A stretch of 64,000 bases of DNA from Bacillota bacterium (GCA_023409265.1 JAEYHZ010000014.1:758811-822810); one strand, 5' to 3'; counted from the stretch's first letter, positions 24,835 to 33,493 are shown. Made by a program: numbers and translations. The notes: generated by a model not told the origin, from the sequence alone.

Positions 24835-26697
24835 TCATCCTATCAGATTCATTTGATAAAGTAAGGATAACAGCAATATTGCAGCTATGCTCCATAATGA
24901 ATAAAACACTTTCATAAAGACCATCTTCTTTTGGAGCCAGATATAAATAGTCGATACTAAGCCACATAAACCTGAAATTAAAAGCAATGCTGCTGCTATT
25001 TTGAAAAAAGTTATAACACCGGGTAGCCCTGCTGTATTATTCAGGTCTCCAAATACGTATGTCATATAGTCTATATGATATATAAATCTTACGGGTATTG
25101 AAACCAACAGCAAGAAAGTGGTAATCAGCGGTAAACTTGTTATTATCGGCCCTTTGCCTTTCTTCTTAGCGAATGCAGCAATTATCCTGACTATAGATAT
25201 TATAAACCCCAAAAGTCCAATAACCACAAAAAATAATATAACGAATATCTGCCATTCTTTACCGTATATCCATGGTACACGGATAAATGAAATATAGGAT
25301 TGCTTTGGTGTGTAATATAAATTTCCGTTTTTCTCTACAAACTTGATATATCCCATATTTTTATCAAGGTATGCATCTTCACTCACCGGAGTGAGTTTAT
25401 TTTCACCAATAGAAAAACCTTCTGCTGTATTTCCAGTAATTTTCTTGGGGTAACCGGTCAATAAACCCATAATTATATTGACAAATTTGTCAGAACCTTT
25501 AAATACGCTTCTTACAGGTATGTACCAACCACTGATATCTCTTGAATTTGCGCCTGTATAACTTTTCATTTCCCTGTCTTTACCGTAAAGCTTTTCAGCT
25601 ATGGCAAAATAATATTCAGCCAGCTCAAAGGCACCGCTTTGATTACAAGCTATAAAAATCCCCAACTTTTCTTCAGGATAAATTGCCAGCGTTGAAATAA
25701 AGTTGGCAGTGCCTCCACTATGACTGTAAAAAACATGACCGTTTATTTCGTGCCTTTCCCATACGTAACCATGACCGGGTAGTTCATTACTCATGGCAAA
25801 CTGTTTTTTAAACATTTCCTTTTTTCCATGGTTGTTTAAAGGACTTTGCTTCTTTTCATCCATCAGAAAGTTCATATATGCCGCCATGTCGTTAGCTGTG
25901 GAAGTTACCGATCCGGCGGGATAGGAGTTTGAGTAAATATCATTTTTTTCTGTGCCCTTTGGACCATAAGACTTTGAAGGAATTCCATTTGGATCAGCTT
26001 TATAGGTGGTATTTTTCATTTTTAGTGGTTTGAATATGTTATTTTCTGCATAATCGTAAAAAGAAATCCCTGATATTCTTTCTATGACATATCCTGCAAG
26101 GGTAACTCCATAGTTTGAGTAAGCTGACACCTCACCAGGCTTAAAAACCTGATATGGCATAAAATTTCTGACAAATTTGTTCAGGGGTAAAATCTCATCC
26201 TTTTTTTCAACCTCCAGCGCTATTTCAGCTGTTGAATATTTATCTTCAAAACCTGCACTATGCGTAAGAAGGTCAGCCATTGTAACGGGGTACTTGAATT
26301 TTGGAAAATCAGGATCCAGGTACTGCCTTATTTCAGCATTCATATCCAGCTTCCCTGCCTCAACCAGCTGCATTGCTGCAAGTGCTACAAAGGTTTTGGA
26401 AACAGATGCTATCATGAAGGTGGAATTTTCCGGATCGGCTTTTACATTGTTTTTTTCATCTGCATAGCCATATCCTTTACTCAACGCAATTGTACCATCC
26501 TTTACAACTGAAAGAACTGCTCCTTTGACTTTTTTACTCTGATTTAATGAATTAATCTCGTTGTCAATAAACTTGACAATTTCGTTATTGCTATTTCCAG
26601 CTTGCGCATTTGCAATTGAATTTACAAAAGAAAGCAGGGGAAATAATGCTGATAAAAGTGCTGCCAGCAAAATTTTTAAATATTTATTTGATTTCAT
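24835..26697 (-). CDS. Beta-lactamase-family serine hydrolase with C-terminal membrane helices
   Basis: The 620-residue envelope protein has a signal peptide (residues 1-33), a class C/PBP4*-like serine hydrolase domain with SVSK (Ser98-Lys101), YSN (193-195) and HSGGT, and four hydrophobic helices in the last 150 residues. It would act on D-Ala peptides or a related ester on the cell surface; actual beta-lactamase activity cannot be inferred. It is the last gene of a minus-strand group with a histidine kinase, an ABC exporter and a response regulator, which suggests a role in envelope stress or antimicrobial resistance. Confidence 0.88.
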   Translation of the reverse strand: MKSNKYLKILLAALLSALFPLLSFVNSIANAQAGNSNNEIVKFIDNEINSLNQSKKVKGAVLSVVKDGTIALSKGYGYADEKNNVKADPENSTFMIASVSKTFVALAAMQLVEAGKLDMNAEIRQYLDPDFPKFKYPVTMADLLTHSAGFEDKYSTAEIALEVEKKDEILPLNKFVRNFMPYQVFKPGEVSAYSNYGVTLAGYVIERISGISFYDYAENNIFKPLKMKNTTYKADPNGIPSKSYGPKGTEKNDIYSNSYPAGSVTSTANDMAAYMNFLMDEKKQSPLNNHGKKEMFKKQFAMSNELPGHGYVWERHEINGHVFYSHSGGTANFISTLAIYPEEKLGIFIACNQSGAFELAEYYFAIAEKLYGKDREMKSYTGANSRDISGWYIPVRSVFKGSDKFVNIIMGLLTGYPKKITGNTAEGFSIGENKLTPVSEDAYLDKNMGYIKFVEKNGNLYYTPKQSYISFIRVPWIYGKEWQIFVILFFVVIGLLGFIISIVRIIAAFAKKKGKGPIITSLPLITTFLLLVSIPVRFIYHIDYMTYVFGDLNNTAGLPGVITFFKIAAALLLISGLCGLVSTIYIWLQKKMVFMKVFYSLWSIAAILLLSLLYQMNLIG

Positions 26698-26785
26698 TAT
26701 ATTAATCCTTTCAGATATTACTAAGTTTGATTTATAAAATTGATTTAGATTTGATATTATTTGGGAATGTAAATTTTATGCTTTT

Positions 26786-27691
26786 TTATTTTATCAGGTT
26801 TATCCATACAATTGTTATACAAAGCTTCCCATCATTTAATTCGGCCTTGATACTTCCATCCATTTGCTCGACCAATGCCTTTGTAATTGTCAGTCCAAGC
26901 CCCGTATTTCTGCCGCTTCTCATTCTATCTCCGGTAAAAAACCGCTCAAAGATATGTTCTACATCCTCCGGAGTTAATTTGGGTGAATCATTAACAAATG
27001 AGGTTACTACTTTGCTCCCATCAGAGTAAAGTGATATGTACGCCCTGCCGCTGCCATGCTTTATTACATTTTGAATAAGATTCTGGTAAATCCTCCTTAT
27101 TGCGTCTTCATCAGCTATAACTCCCGGAGCCCTGGCATCAATACTGATCTCCGGTTCAATATTCCTGGATTCAAACTCTTTATAAAAGCAGGCTACCTGT
27201 TCAGAAAGTATATTTTGGAGAAGCAGCTTTTTTAGATTGACAGTATACTCTCCGGCTTGGCATCTGGATAAATCAAAAAAGTTTGTAATGAGAGTCTGAA
27301 GAGCTTTTGCCCGTTCAAATACGATTTCTATATATTGCCTTCTCAAATCATCACTAAGACTTTCATCTTTTAAAAGTTGAATATACCCAACTACAGAAGT
27401 TAACGGAGTACGCAGGTCATGCGATATATTTGCAATAGCTTGTCTTTGCTGTAGATCCTTTTTTTTATACAATATGTCTGCTTGCCTTTTGTTCTCAATT
27501 AAATTATTTATTTGGGTAACGAGTCTTTCTATAAATCGATTTGGAAATGACAGCATTAATTTATGATTTGAATCAAATTGGTTATGCCTTTGAATTTCTC
27601 TAGTCAACCTGTGAATTTCATGTAAGGTAAAAATCGTCATTAGTGAAGTAAATATGATCAAGATTATTAGAGCTGCAAACATTATGTACAT
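26786..27691 (-). CDS. Sensor histidine kinase
   Basis: About 301 residues: one N-terminal membrane helix (FAALIILIIFTSLMTIFTL), a short linker, the phosphoacceptor box ANISHDLRTPLTSVVGYIQLL, the N box NLIQNVIKHG, and a G box with GRNTGLGLTITKALVEQMDG. There is almost no extracellular domain, as in kinases that sense through an ABC partner (BceS-like). The ATG at 27691 has GGGAG 12 bases upstream; an in-frame TTG at 27715 is the alternative and has no site. It belongs with the response regulator at 29591. Confidence 0.9.
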   Translation of the reverse strand: MYIMFAALIILIIFTSLMTIFTLHEIHRLTREIQRHNQFDSNHKLMLSFPNRFIERLVTQINNLIENKRQADILYKKKDLQQRQAIANISHDLRTPLTSVVGYIQLLKDESLSDDLRRQYIEIVFERAKALQTLITNFFDLSRCQAGEYTVNLKKLLLQNILSEQVACFYKEFESRNIEPEISIDARAPGVIADEDAIRRIYQNLIQNVIKHGSGRAYISLYSDGSKVVTSFVNDSPKLTPEDVEHIFERFFTGDRMRSGRNTGLGLTITKALVEQMDGSIKAELNDGKLCITIVWINLIK

Positions 27692-27773
27692 ACTGAACGT
27701 CAACTCCCAAGTCAAAATTTTTTAACTTTGTACTGATTTTGTATTAATCATCTTCCTTATTGATTTATACTAA

Positions 27774-28550
27774 TCATTTTCTCCTAATTACAGGAACGGA
27801 AAGCAACAGAAGTGAAATTATATATATAAGTCCAATAACAGCCGCAGTAAGCATTTGATCTTGTGAAGCAATACTTCCTCCAATTATGTTCATTTTAATT
27901 TTCGGAGTATTGATATTGACGGATCTGATTTCGCCCATTAAAAATACCAGTTGTTTGGTAATCATAAAATTAGTTAAATATTCAAGGTTTACCCCAAAAA
28001 GCCTGAGCAGCTCAAAAAGCGGATTCACACAGAGGAACAAAACAAGGTATGTCAGGTTGGCAAGGCTGTTTTTTTTAATTACAAACATGAGAAGTATACC
28101 TATTATTATTGCAGAAATGTATAATGGTAATGCCGCAAAAATTGCAAGAATATAATTTCCAAGAAGCGGCTCCGGAGTAATACCATTATGGTTCGCAAAT
28201 GCAAATACGCTGGAGAGAAAAGTTACCACTGTTACCAATACTGTGATAATTACTAATATGGAAGAAACAATAACCTTTGAAATAAAAATTGCAGTCTTTG
28301 AAACACCGAAGGCTAATGTATTTACAAAGGTATTTTCTGTAAATTCTTCACCACAAACAATATCAACAAGAAATGGCCACAGAAAAACAGGTATTATCAG
28401 TGCAAATATAGATACCGAAAGAACCTCATTCAAGGGAAAGTTCATTGTCAGGGCTGTTAGAACCGATATTACAATCAGTATACCAAAAAAAACATACAGG
28501 TAGACCCGGTTAAACAAACGATAAAACTCTGCTCTTATTATACTAAGCAT
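27774..28550 (-). CDS. ABC-2 type transporter permease
   Basis: Six hydrophobic helices in about 258 residues; the N-terminus MLSIIRAEFYRLFNRVYLY is characteristic of ABC-2 permeases of the lantibiotic-immunity or bacitracin-export type. The ATG at 28550 has GGGAGA just before it and overlaps the end of the ATPase gene by eight bases, so the two are translationally coupled and must form one exporter. Confidence 0.88.
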   Translation of the reverse strand: MLSIIRAEFYRLFNRVYLYVFFGILIVISVLTALTMNFPLNEVLSVSIFALIIPVFLWPFLVDIVCGEEFTENTFVNTLAFGVSKTAIFISKVIVSSILVIITVLVTVVTFLSSVFAFANHNGITPEPLLGNYILAIFAALPLYISAIIIGILLMFVIKKNSLANLTYLVLFLCVNPLFELLRLFGVNLEYLTNFMITKQLVFLMGEIRSVNINTPKIKMNIIGGSIASQDQMLTAAVIGLIYIISLLLLSVPVIRRK

Positions 28551-29466
28551 TCTTTCTCCCACCAATCACATTCACAAAATATTCTTCCAAAGTAGTACTT
28601 TTGCTGCTGATTGAAGTTATTCCAACTCCATTTGTAACTAATATCCGTGTTATCATATCAGCTTGATCAACATATCTGTATACTCTGATTGTACTGTCGT
28701 CTAAGACCTCATACTCATGGCAATCCAGCCTGTTCTCCAAGATAACAACCGCCTTAGCAGTATCATTTGCTTTGATGATAAGACACAGTCTGCACTTTTC
28801 CTCTATATCAACTGCTGTGGCCTCCTCCAGCAGCTCCCCATTGTCTATAAATCCGTAATTGGTAGCAAGCTGAGAGAGTTCCCCTAAAATGTGGCTTGAT
28901 ATCAATATTGTAACATTTCTTTCTGAATTCAGCCTTTTTAATAATTCTCTCATTTTAACAATGCCTATTGGATCAAGCCCATTAACAGGTTCATCAAGAA
29001 TCAAAATATCCGGGTTCCCCATTATAGCAAGTGCAAGCCCGAGCCGCTGCTTCATGCCCAATGAAAAATCCTTGAATTTCTTATTTCCAGTGTCCGTAAG
29101 TTCTACACTTTCAAGTGCATCCTTAATGCAGCTTCTGCCTGCAATACCTCTTTGGATTCTATAATATTCAAGATTTTTTTCAGCAGTTAAATAAGGAAAG
29201 AAGTTTGGTGTATCTATGATACATCCGGTTTTTCTACGTTCCTTTCTCAATTCTTTCTCACTGCTCTTACCGAACAGCATCTGTAAACCCGAAGTTGGCG
29301 TTTCAATGCCGCTTAGTATTTTTAAAAGAGTGGTTTTACCTGCTCCGTTCTTACCTACCAAACCGTAAATATCGCCGGTGTTAACGTTAATACTTACATT
29401 CTTAAGCGCAAATGACTGACCGTATTTCTTTGTAATACAATTAGTTTTTAGTATTGTTTTATCCAT
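28543..29466 (-). CDS. ABC transporter ATP-binding protein
   Basis: The 307-residue ATPase has Walker A GKNGAGKTT, signature FSLGMKQRLGLA, Walker B ILILDEPVNGLDP and the switch histidine (SSHIL). A C-terminal 80-residue tail (from about residue 220) is typical of exporters of the BcrA/LanF group. AAAGGAGG lies before the ATG. It pairs with the adjacent permease. The clustering with a two-component system supports export of, or immunity to, a cell-wall-active compound, but the substrate is unknown. Confidence 0.92.
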   Translation of the reverse strand: MDKTILKTNCITKKYGQSFALKNVSINVNTGDIYGLVGKNGAGKTTLLKILSGIETPTSGLQMLFGKSSEKELRKERRKTGCIIDTPNFFPYLTAEKNLEYYRIQRGIAGRSCIKDALESVELTDTGNKKFKDFSLGMKQRLGLALAIMGNPDILILDEPVNGLDPIGIVKMRELLKRLNSERNVTILISSHILGELSQLATNYGFIDNGELLEEATAVDIEEKCRLCLIIKANDTAKAVVILENRLDCHEYEVLDDSTIRVYRYVDQADMITRILVTNGVGITSISSKSTTLEEYFVNVIGGRKNA

Positions 29467-29555
29467 GACGTTGACCTCCTTTCTTTTATGTGCTTATTTT
29501 ATAAACCTTAATAAAAGAAAGTATAAATAAAGTCTAAAGAAAGTATTAAGTTTTA

Positions 29556-29606
29556 AAAACGATAAACTAGCTGATTTTAAAAGCGATAAACTAAATGATT
29601 TTAAAG
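29556..29606 (-). repeat. Short tandem duplication at the end of the response-regulator gene
   Basis: Two 24-26-base units, sharing CGATAAACTA and TGATTTTAAA, lie head to tail. One copy contains the stop of the response regulator, the second follows it as untranslated sequence. It looks like a slippage duplication of the gene's 3' end. Confidence 0.6.
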
Positions 29607-30280
29607 CCAATCCCCCATATAGTTTTAATATACTCTGTATCAGGGTCAGCAACGGCGATTTTTGAGCGAATATTGCTGATGTGTACATTAACTGTATTGT
29701 CATCACCTAAATATGAGTCATTCCAGACATGTTCAAAAAGATTGGCCTTGGTGAACACCTTATCAGGATACCTTATAAGCAGCTCCAGAATAGAAAACTC
29801 CTTTACCGTCAGATTAATTTCCTTATTATTTAAAAATACTCTTCGGTTTTCCAGGTTCATTTCAAGAGATTTATATGTAAGCTTGTCCACTCTGGCATTA
29901 AGTCCTGAAAAAACCATATATCTTCTCAGCTGTGCTTCTGCGCGGGCAAGAATTTCTTCGACATCAAAGGGTTTGGTTACAAAATCATCTGCTCCAAGTT
30001 TCAGCACTTCTATTTTTACGTCTTGAGTATCCCTGGCTGAAATAACAATAATAGGCATGGTCTTTACTTTTCTTATTTTTGATATCAGCTGTTCTCCGTT
30101 TATCCCGGGCAGCATCAGGTCCAGCATTACCAGTTGATACTCATACATGTTTAGATATAATTCGGCCTCACTGCCGGAATAAGCACTTCGTGTGTGATAG
30201 CCATTGCGCTGTAAAATACTGCAAAGCAAATTATTAATATACTCATCGTCTTCGATAACCAAGATATTTACACCAAGCAT
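29591..30280 (-). CDS. OmpR-family response regulator
   Basis: The 229-residue protein has a receiver domain with the acidic pair DD (11-12), phosphoacceptor Asp54 (VMLDLMLPG), Ser81 and Lys103 (TKPFD), and a C-terminal winged helix with NLTVKEFSILELLIRYPDKVFTKANLFEHVW and the final VNVHISNIRSKI. It is the first gene of the group that continues with the ABC exporter, the histidine kinase and the serine hydrolase, and probably regulates them. Confidence 0.93.
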   Translation of the reverse strand: MLGVNILVIEDDEYINNLLCSILQRNGYHTRSAYSGSEAELYLNMYEYQLVMLDLMLPGINGEQLISKIRKVKTMPIIVISARDTQDVKIEVLKLGADDFVTKPFDVEEILARAEAQLRRYMVFSGLNARVDKLTYKSLEMNLENRRVFLNNKEINLTVKEFSILELLIRYPDKVFTKANLFEHVWNDSYLGDDNTVNVHISNIRSKIAVADPDTEYIKTIWGIGFKII

Positions 30281-30587
30281 TTTTTTACCCCTGCCAAGTT
30301 TCCATTTAACTTACCATATGTTAGAAATTGTTGTAAGTATTATATAACATTATCGCATTCGATAAAACATTTTATATAATAATCTTCTTATCAAATTCAG
30401 CTAAATAATTCACATTTTTACGAATTTAATTTAGTTTTATCCACAATCTATCCAGTAATTGTTTATATTCTTTTTTAATTAAATCATGGCGCCCACTATT
30501 TATTATGCAAAGGAAAAGAAAAAGCAAAAGCCGAGCTGTGGCTTGGTTTCCAAGCGCACAATATCGGAAAAGCAATTAGTAGGATGT

Positions 30588-30714
30588 GCGTCAAAGGTTA
30601 CTTGATGTTATATGAAAAACACCTAGCAAAAATACCTTTGAAGGAATAAAAAATGCACTGAATTCAAAGATTCAAGTGCATTTATGGGTGTCTAAAATTC
30701 TGAAAAGCCTGAGA
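30588..30714 (+). repeat. Dispersed direct repeat, copy 2
   Basis: Aligns with 24576-24690 in the same orientation. The core hairpin AATGCACTGAATTCAAAGAT and its TCAAGTGCATT partner is nearly identical in the two copies, and the preceding 60 bases are diverged but clearly related. Together the copies bracket the response regulator, exporter, kinase and hydrolase genes. Confidence 0.65.
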
Positions 30715-30748
30715 AAAGAGACCCCATAAATTCCAGAGTCTCTTTTTC
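30714..30748 (-). terminator. Terminator of the flagellin gene
   Basis: On the minus strand AAAAAGAGAC and GTCTCTTTT form a stem around a 15-base loop, ending in a T run, 12 bases past the flagellin stop. It is A/T symmetric and could also act on the plus strand. Confidence 0.8.
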
Positions 30749-30759
30749 CAATGAATGAA

Positions 30760-32955
30760 TTATCTAAGAAGCTGCAGGACACCTTGAGGCTGCTGATTTG
30801 CCTGAGCCAGCATAGCCTGAGCTGCCTGTGAGAGAATGTTGTTCTTGGTGAATTCCATCATTTCCTTAGCCATGTCTACGTCACGGATACGGGATTCAGA
30901 TGCAGTCAGGTTTTCACTGGTAGTACCCAAATTGTTAATTGTATGTTCCAGACGATTTTGGAAAGCACCGAGTTTCGAGCGTTCTGCCGAAACTGCTGAA
31001 ATTGCGTCTCCCAGAACGCTAATTGCTGCAGTAGCCTTATCATGAGTTGAAACATCCAATGCATACTCTAAGCTTTCATCGGTTGTACCATTCGTAACAT
31101 TTGCTAATATAACATAGCTTGCTTTAGCACCATCTTTTGCAGTTACTGTTGAACTTGTACCGTCTCCAGTTACTCTCAAAGCTTTTGATCTCATATCAGT
31201 GATATTCAGGTTCATACTCTGGGCGTAATTTGCACCAATCTGAAGCCTTACATCAAATCCAGCAGTAGCATCCTTGCTCTCAGCAAGAGTAATTGTATTG
31301 CCCGCAAATCCTGTATTTGCTGCTGTTACAACCAGGTTTATGGAATTATCGGCATTTGTATTTTTACCTAGTCGAATATCATTAGTTAACCCAGCATTCA
31401 AACCGGCTTGTAATTCTATTATTTTATCAACTGCCTGCTCAGCTGTTAAACCTTTAATATCCACTGCAAAATCAGTATTCAGACCTGACGTTGCAGCTGT
31501 TGAATTCGCATAATTACCCAAGCTGCTGTCATAGAAGCCTATCTTCTGATTGCCTATAGTGATTGAAGAGCCTTCATCAGGGGCCTTACTGAATGTAAAG
31601 GTTCCACTTGCTGCAGTAACATTTGTAATACTGGTTTGAGCAACTCTGTTTCCACCAGTGAATGCACCTGTGGCATTTGCAGTTAATGTAATTACATCAC
31701 TAGTATTTGCACCTCCGCTACTACTCGCAGACATCGTCCATCCAGGTATTCCCCCTGCAGTCACTGCTGCAAGTACTGCAGCACCCATTGCATTCTTATC
31801 TGCAAGTCCATTTACGTCTACAACAAAATCAGCTCCGAGAAAAGCTTTTGCTTCAGTGGCATTTCTATATGTAGTATTTCCACTATCCCAGAAAGCAATC
31901 TTCTTGTCCGCCATAGTAATATATGAGCCTTCTTGTGCTACACCGCTAAAAGTGATAATACTTGTAGCTGCAACTCCAGTAATACCTGTAGCTCCACCAG
32001 CAGCACCCTGCTGAGCAGCAGCACCTACATTCCCCAATGAGTTAGTGCCACTAGCAAAATTTTCTTCAAATTCCCAGGCATTATTTGTTGCTCCATCTGC
32101 AGGAATACCTGTTGCAGTAATTCCTGAAGTACCGCTTGCTGCAAAAGTAATATTATCCAGGCTACCATTTCCCGCTGCCTTAATTGCGTTTAAAGCCGCA
32201 AGGATACCATTCCTTACAGCTTCTCCATTTTGCAGCGATGTATCTCCTGCTACCATATTTATGGTTGCAGCAGAAGTTGTTGTACCAGCAGCAAGGGTTG
32301 TTGTGCCAGCAATATGGGTTGCATCGGCAGCTGCTACATCAAATGTGATTGTCACTCCGCCAAAGGTAAAGGTCTCTCCATCAGCTATATCTGCATTCAG
32401 TGTAAGGTCTCCTGAAACCCATACTGCAGCAACGCTATTTGTACCATTAACACCGCCTGTTGTTGCATTTGAGTTTGCAGCAGCAGAGCCACCAGTCAAT
32501 GTAGTTCCTGACAAGGATGCATTTGTTGTGATTTGACGCCCACCGTTCAGCAGTTTCTGAGTATTAAATTCTGTGGTATTCCCTATTCTATTAATTTCAG
32601 ATGAAAGCTGAATGATTTCCTTCTGTATTTCATCCCTGTCTGAACTGGTATTGGTACCGTTAGCTGCTTGAGTTGCAAGTTCTTTCATTCTTTGCAGTAT
32701 ACTGTGAGTTTCGCTCAAAGCACCCTCAGCAGTCTGAATCAAAGAAATACCATCCTGTGAGTTCCTTGCGGCTTGGTCAAGACCTCTTATTTGTGCTCTC
32801 ATTTTTTCACTGATGGCAAGACCTGCAGCATCATCACCGGCCCTATTGATTCTTAAACCTGATGATAGCTTTTCCAATGACTTTGCACTGTTTGCACTGT
32901 TGTTTGATAATTGACGATGTGTGTTTAGACTTGCGATATTGTGATTAATTCTCAT
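30760..32955 (-). CDS. Flagellin, unusually long, with repeated central domains
   Basis: The subunit of the flagellar filament, exported without a cleaved signal. The N-terminal D0/D1 region (1-145: MRINHNIASLNTHRQL through the NRAGDDAAGLAISEKMRAQI stretch) and the C-terminal region (about 650-731, ending QAMLAQANQQPQGVLQLLR) are fully conserved. The central 500 residues are much larger than in most flagellins and contain three related beta-rich units (about 188-280, 330-430 and 450-560), best seen as GSYITMADKKIAFWDS against GSSITIGNQKIGFYDS. AAGGAG precedes the ATG, and a structured leader lies upstream. Confidence 0.93.
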   Translation of the reverse strand: MRINHNIASLNTHRQLSNNSANSAKSLEKLSSGLRINRAGDDAAGLAISEKMRAQIRGLDQAARNSQDGISLIQTAEGALSETHSILQRMKELATQAANGTNTSSDRDEIQKEIIQLSSEINRIGNTTEFNTQKLLNGGRQITTNASLSGTTLTGGSAAANSNATTGGVNGTNSVAAVWVSGDLTLNADIADGETFTFGGVTITFDVAAADATHIAGTTTLAAGTTTSAATINMVAGDTSLQNGEAVRNGILAALNAIKAAGNGSLDNITFAASGTSGITATGIPADGATNNAWEFEENFASGTNSLGNVGAAAQQGAAGGATGITGVAATSIITFSGVAQEGSYITMADKKIAFWDSGNTTYRNATEAKAFLGADFVVDVNGLADKNAMGAAVLAAVTAGGIPGWTMSASSSGGANTSDVITLTANATGAFTGGNRVAQTSITNVTAASGTFTFSKAPDEGSSITIGNQKIGFYDSSLGNYANSTAATSGLNTDFAVDIKGLTAEQAVDKIIELQAGLNAGLTNDIRLGKNTNADNSINLVVTAANTGFAGNTITLAESKDATAGFDVRLQIGANYAQSMNLNITDMRSKALRVTGDGTSSTVTAKDGAKASYVILANVTNGTTDESLEYALDVSTHDKATAAISVLGDAISAVSAERSKLGAFQNRLEHTINNLGTTSENLTASESRIRDVDMAKEMMEFTKNNILSQAAQAMLAQANQQPQGVLQLLR

Positions 32956-32959
32956 TTAA

Positions 32960-33044
32960 TATTCTCCTTCCGTGATATCAGGGATCAACCCTGACGCTTT
33001 TATACCGGCTTCCATCCATAGTCCCCGGTCTGCCCTTTAGGGCA
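32960..33044 (-). promoter_or_regulatory. Structured flagellin mRNA leader with GGA hairpins
   Basis: Read on the minus strand the leader has three consecutive stems: TGCCC-taaa-GGGCA (33044-33031), ACCGG...CCGGT (33029-33004) whose loop shows CTATGGATGGAA, and TCAGGG-ttgat-CCCTGA (32994-32978). The ribosome binding site follows as ACGGAAGGAG. CsrA sites are GGA triplets in hairpin loops and at ribosome binding sites, and flagellin leaders are known CsrA targets in Bacillus. A CsrA-like gene lies directly upstream, so control by it or by a true CsrA is plausible. Confidence 0.6.
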
Positions 33045-33132
33045 TTTGTTCTATTTCCAGCCCTTTAGTTGATGTGCACCCCAATTAAAGGCTTGAAACC
33101 AACTTATACGTTAGTACTTGCTTTTGCCAGCT

Positions 33133-33357
33133 TTATTCCGGCAGGTTTCTTCTTTTCCTTAACAACTCTTCAAAGTCCCATTTAGGTACTGCTCCCTGCA
33201 TATGACATCTTTTTTCATATACTTTGTCGCGCTCTATGGAAACATCTTTGGGTGCGTCTATGCATAGCTTTATATCACTGCTATCCCATTTCACACGTAC
33301 TACTATCCTGTTATCAATAACAACATACTCCACGTCTTTCATTCCAAATACAAGCAT
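33133..33357 (-). CDS. Divergent CsrA-like protein
   Basis: The 74-residue product aligns with the small RNA-binding regulator CsrA over its first 50 residues; the KLCIDAPKDVSIERDKVYEK stretch is nearly canonical. The usual N-terminus MLVLxRKxGE, whose Leu4, Arg6 and Arg7 contact RNA, is replaced by MLVFGMKDVE, while the later Arg (IERD, residue 43) is kept. The C-terminal 25 residues (PKWDFEELLRKRRNLPE) are additional. AAGGAGGGG lies before the ATG. It stands just upstream of flagellin on the same strand, where csrA is often found, so it may be a diverged regulator or antagonist of CsrA. FliW is not present nearby. Confidence 0.72.
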   Translation of the reverse strand: MLVFGMKDVEYVVIDNRIVVRVKWDSSDIKLCIDAPKDVSIERDKVYEKRCHMQGAVPKWDFEELLRKRRNLPE

Positions 33358-33410
33358 GTCTATTCCCCTCCTTGGGTGTATTAATTTTTATCTGGTAAAA
33401 TTATCGTTGG

Positions 33411-33493
33411 ATTGGATAATACAAATAAGAAAGTTGCGACATAATAACAAACTTCGTATCCAGAATACAAATAGCATATCCGAATTACAATCA
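33411..33493. repeat. Three imperfect direct repeats upstream of the csrA-like gene
   Basis: Related units ATTGGATAATACAAATA (33411-33427), CGTATCCAGAATACAAATA (33455-33473) and CATATCCGAATTACAATCA (33475-33493) share the core ATCC-AA(T)TACAA. They lie between the LytTR regulator gene and the CsrA-like/flagellin unit. Direct repeats are the typical target of LytTR domains, so they are candidate binding sites. Confidence 0.4.

Larger units (their letters stand above)
30281..30759. other. Intergenic region with repeat copy 2 and a DnaA box
   Basis: This stretch contains the promoter region of the response-regulator group on its left, one exact TTATCCACA at 30437-30445, repeat copy 2 at 30588-30714, and the flagellin terminator at 30714-30748. 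A 38-codon frame ending at 30649 (…KGYLMLYEKHLAKIPLKE) looks like the tail of a lost gene, but I cannot name it. Confidence 0.5.

Noticed and set aside
30500..30650. A transposase remnant in repeat copy 2
   Set aside because: The short frames are not recognisable as a transposase and no terminal inverted repeats were found, so only a repeat is claimed.
32045..32536. Long open frame of 163 codons on the plus strand opposite the flagellin
   Set aside because: It is the shadow of alanine- and threonine-rich flagellin codons; it has no ribosome binding site and encodes a low-complexity product.
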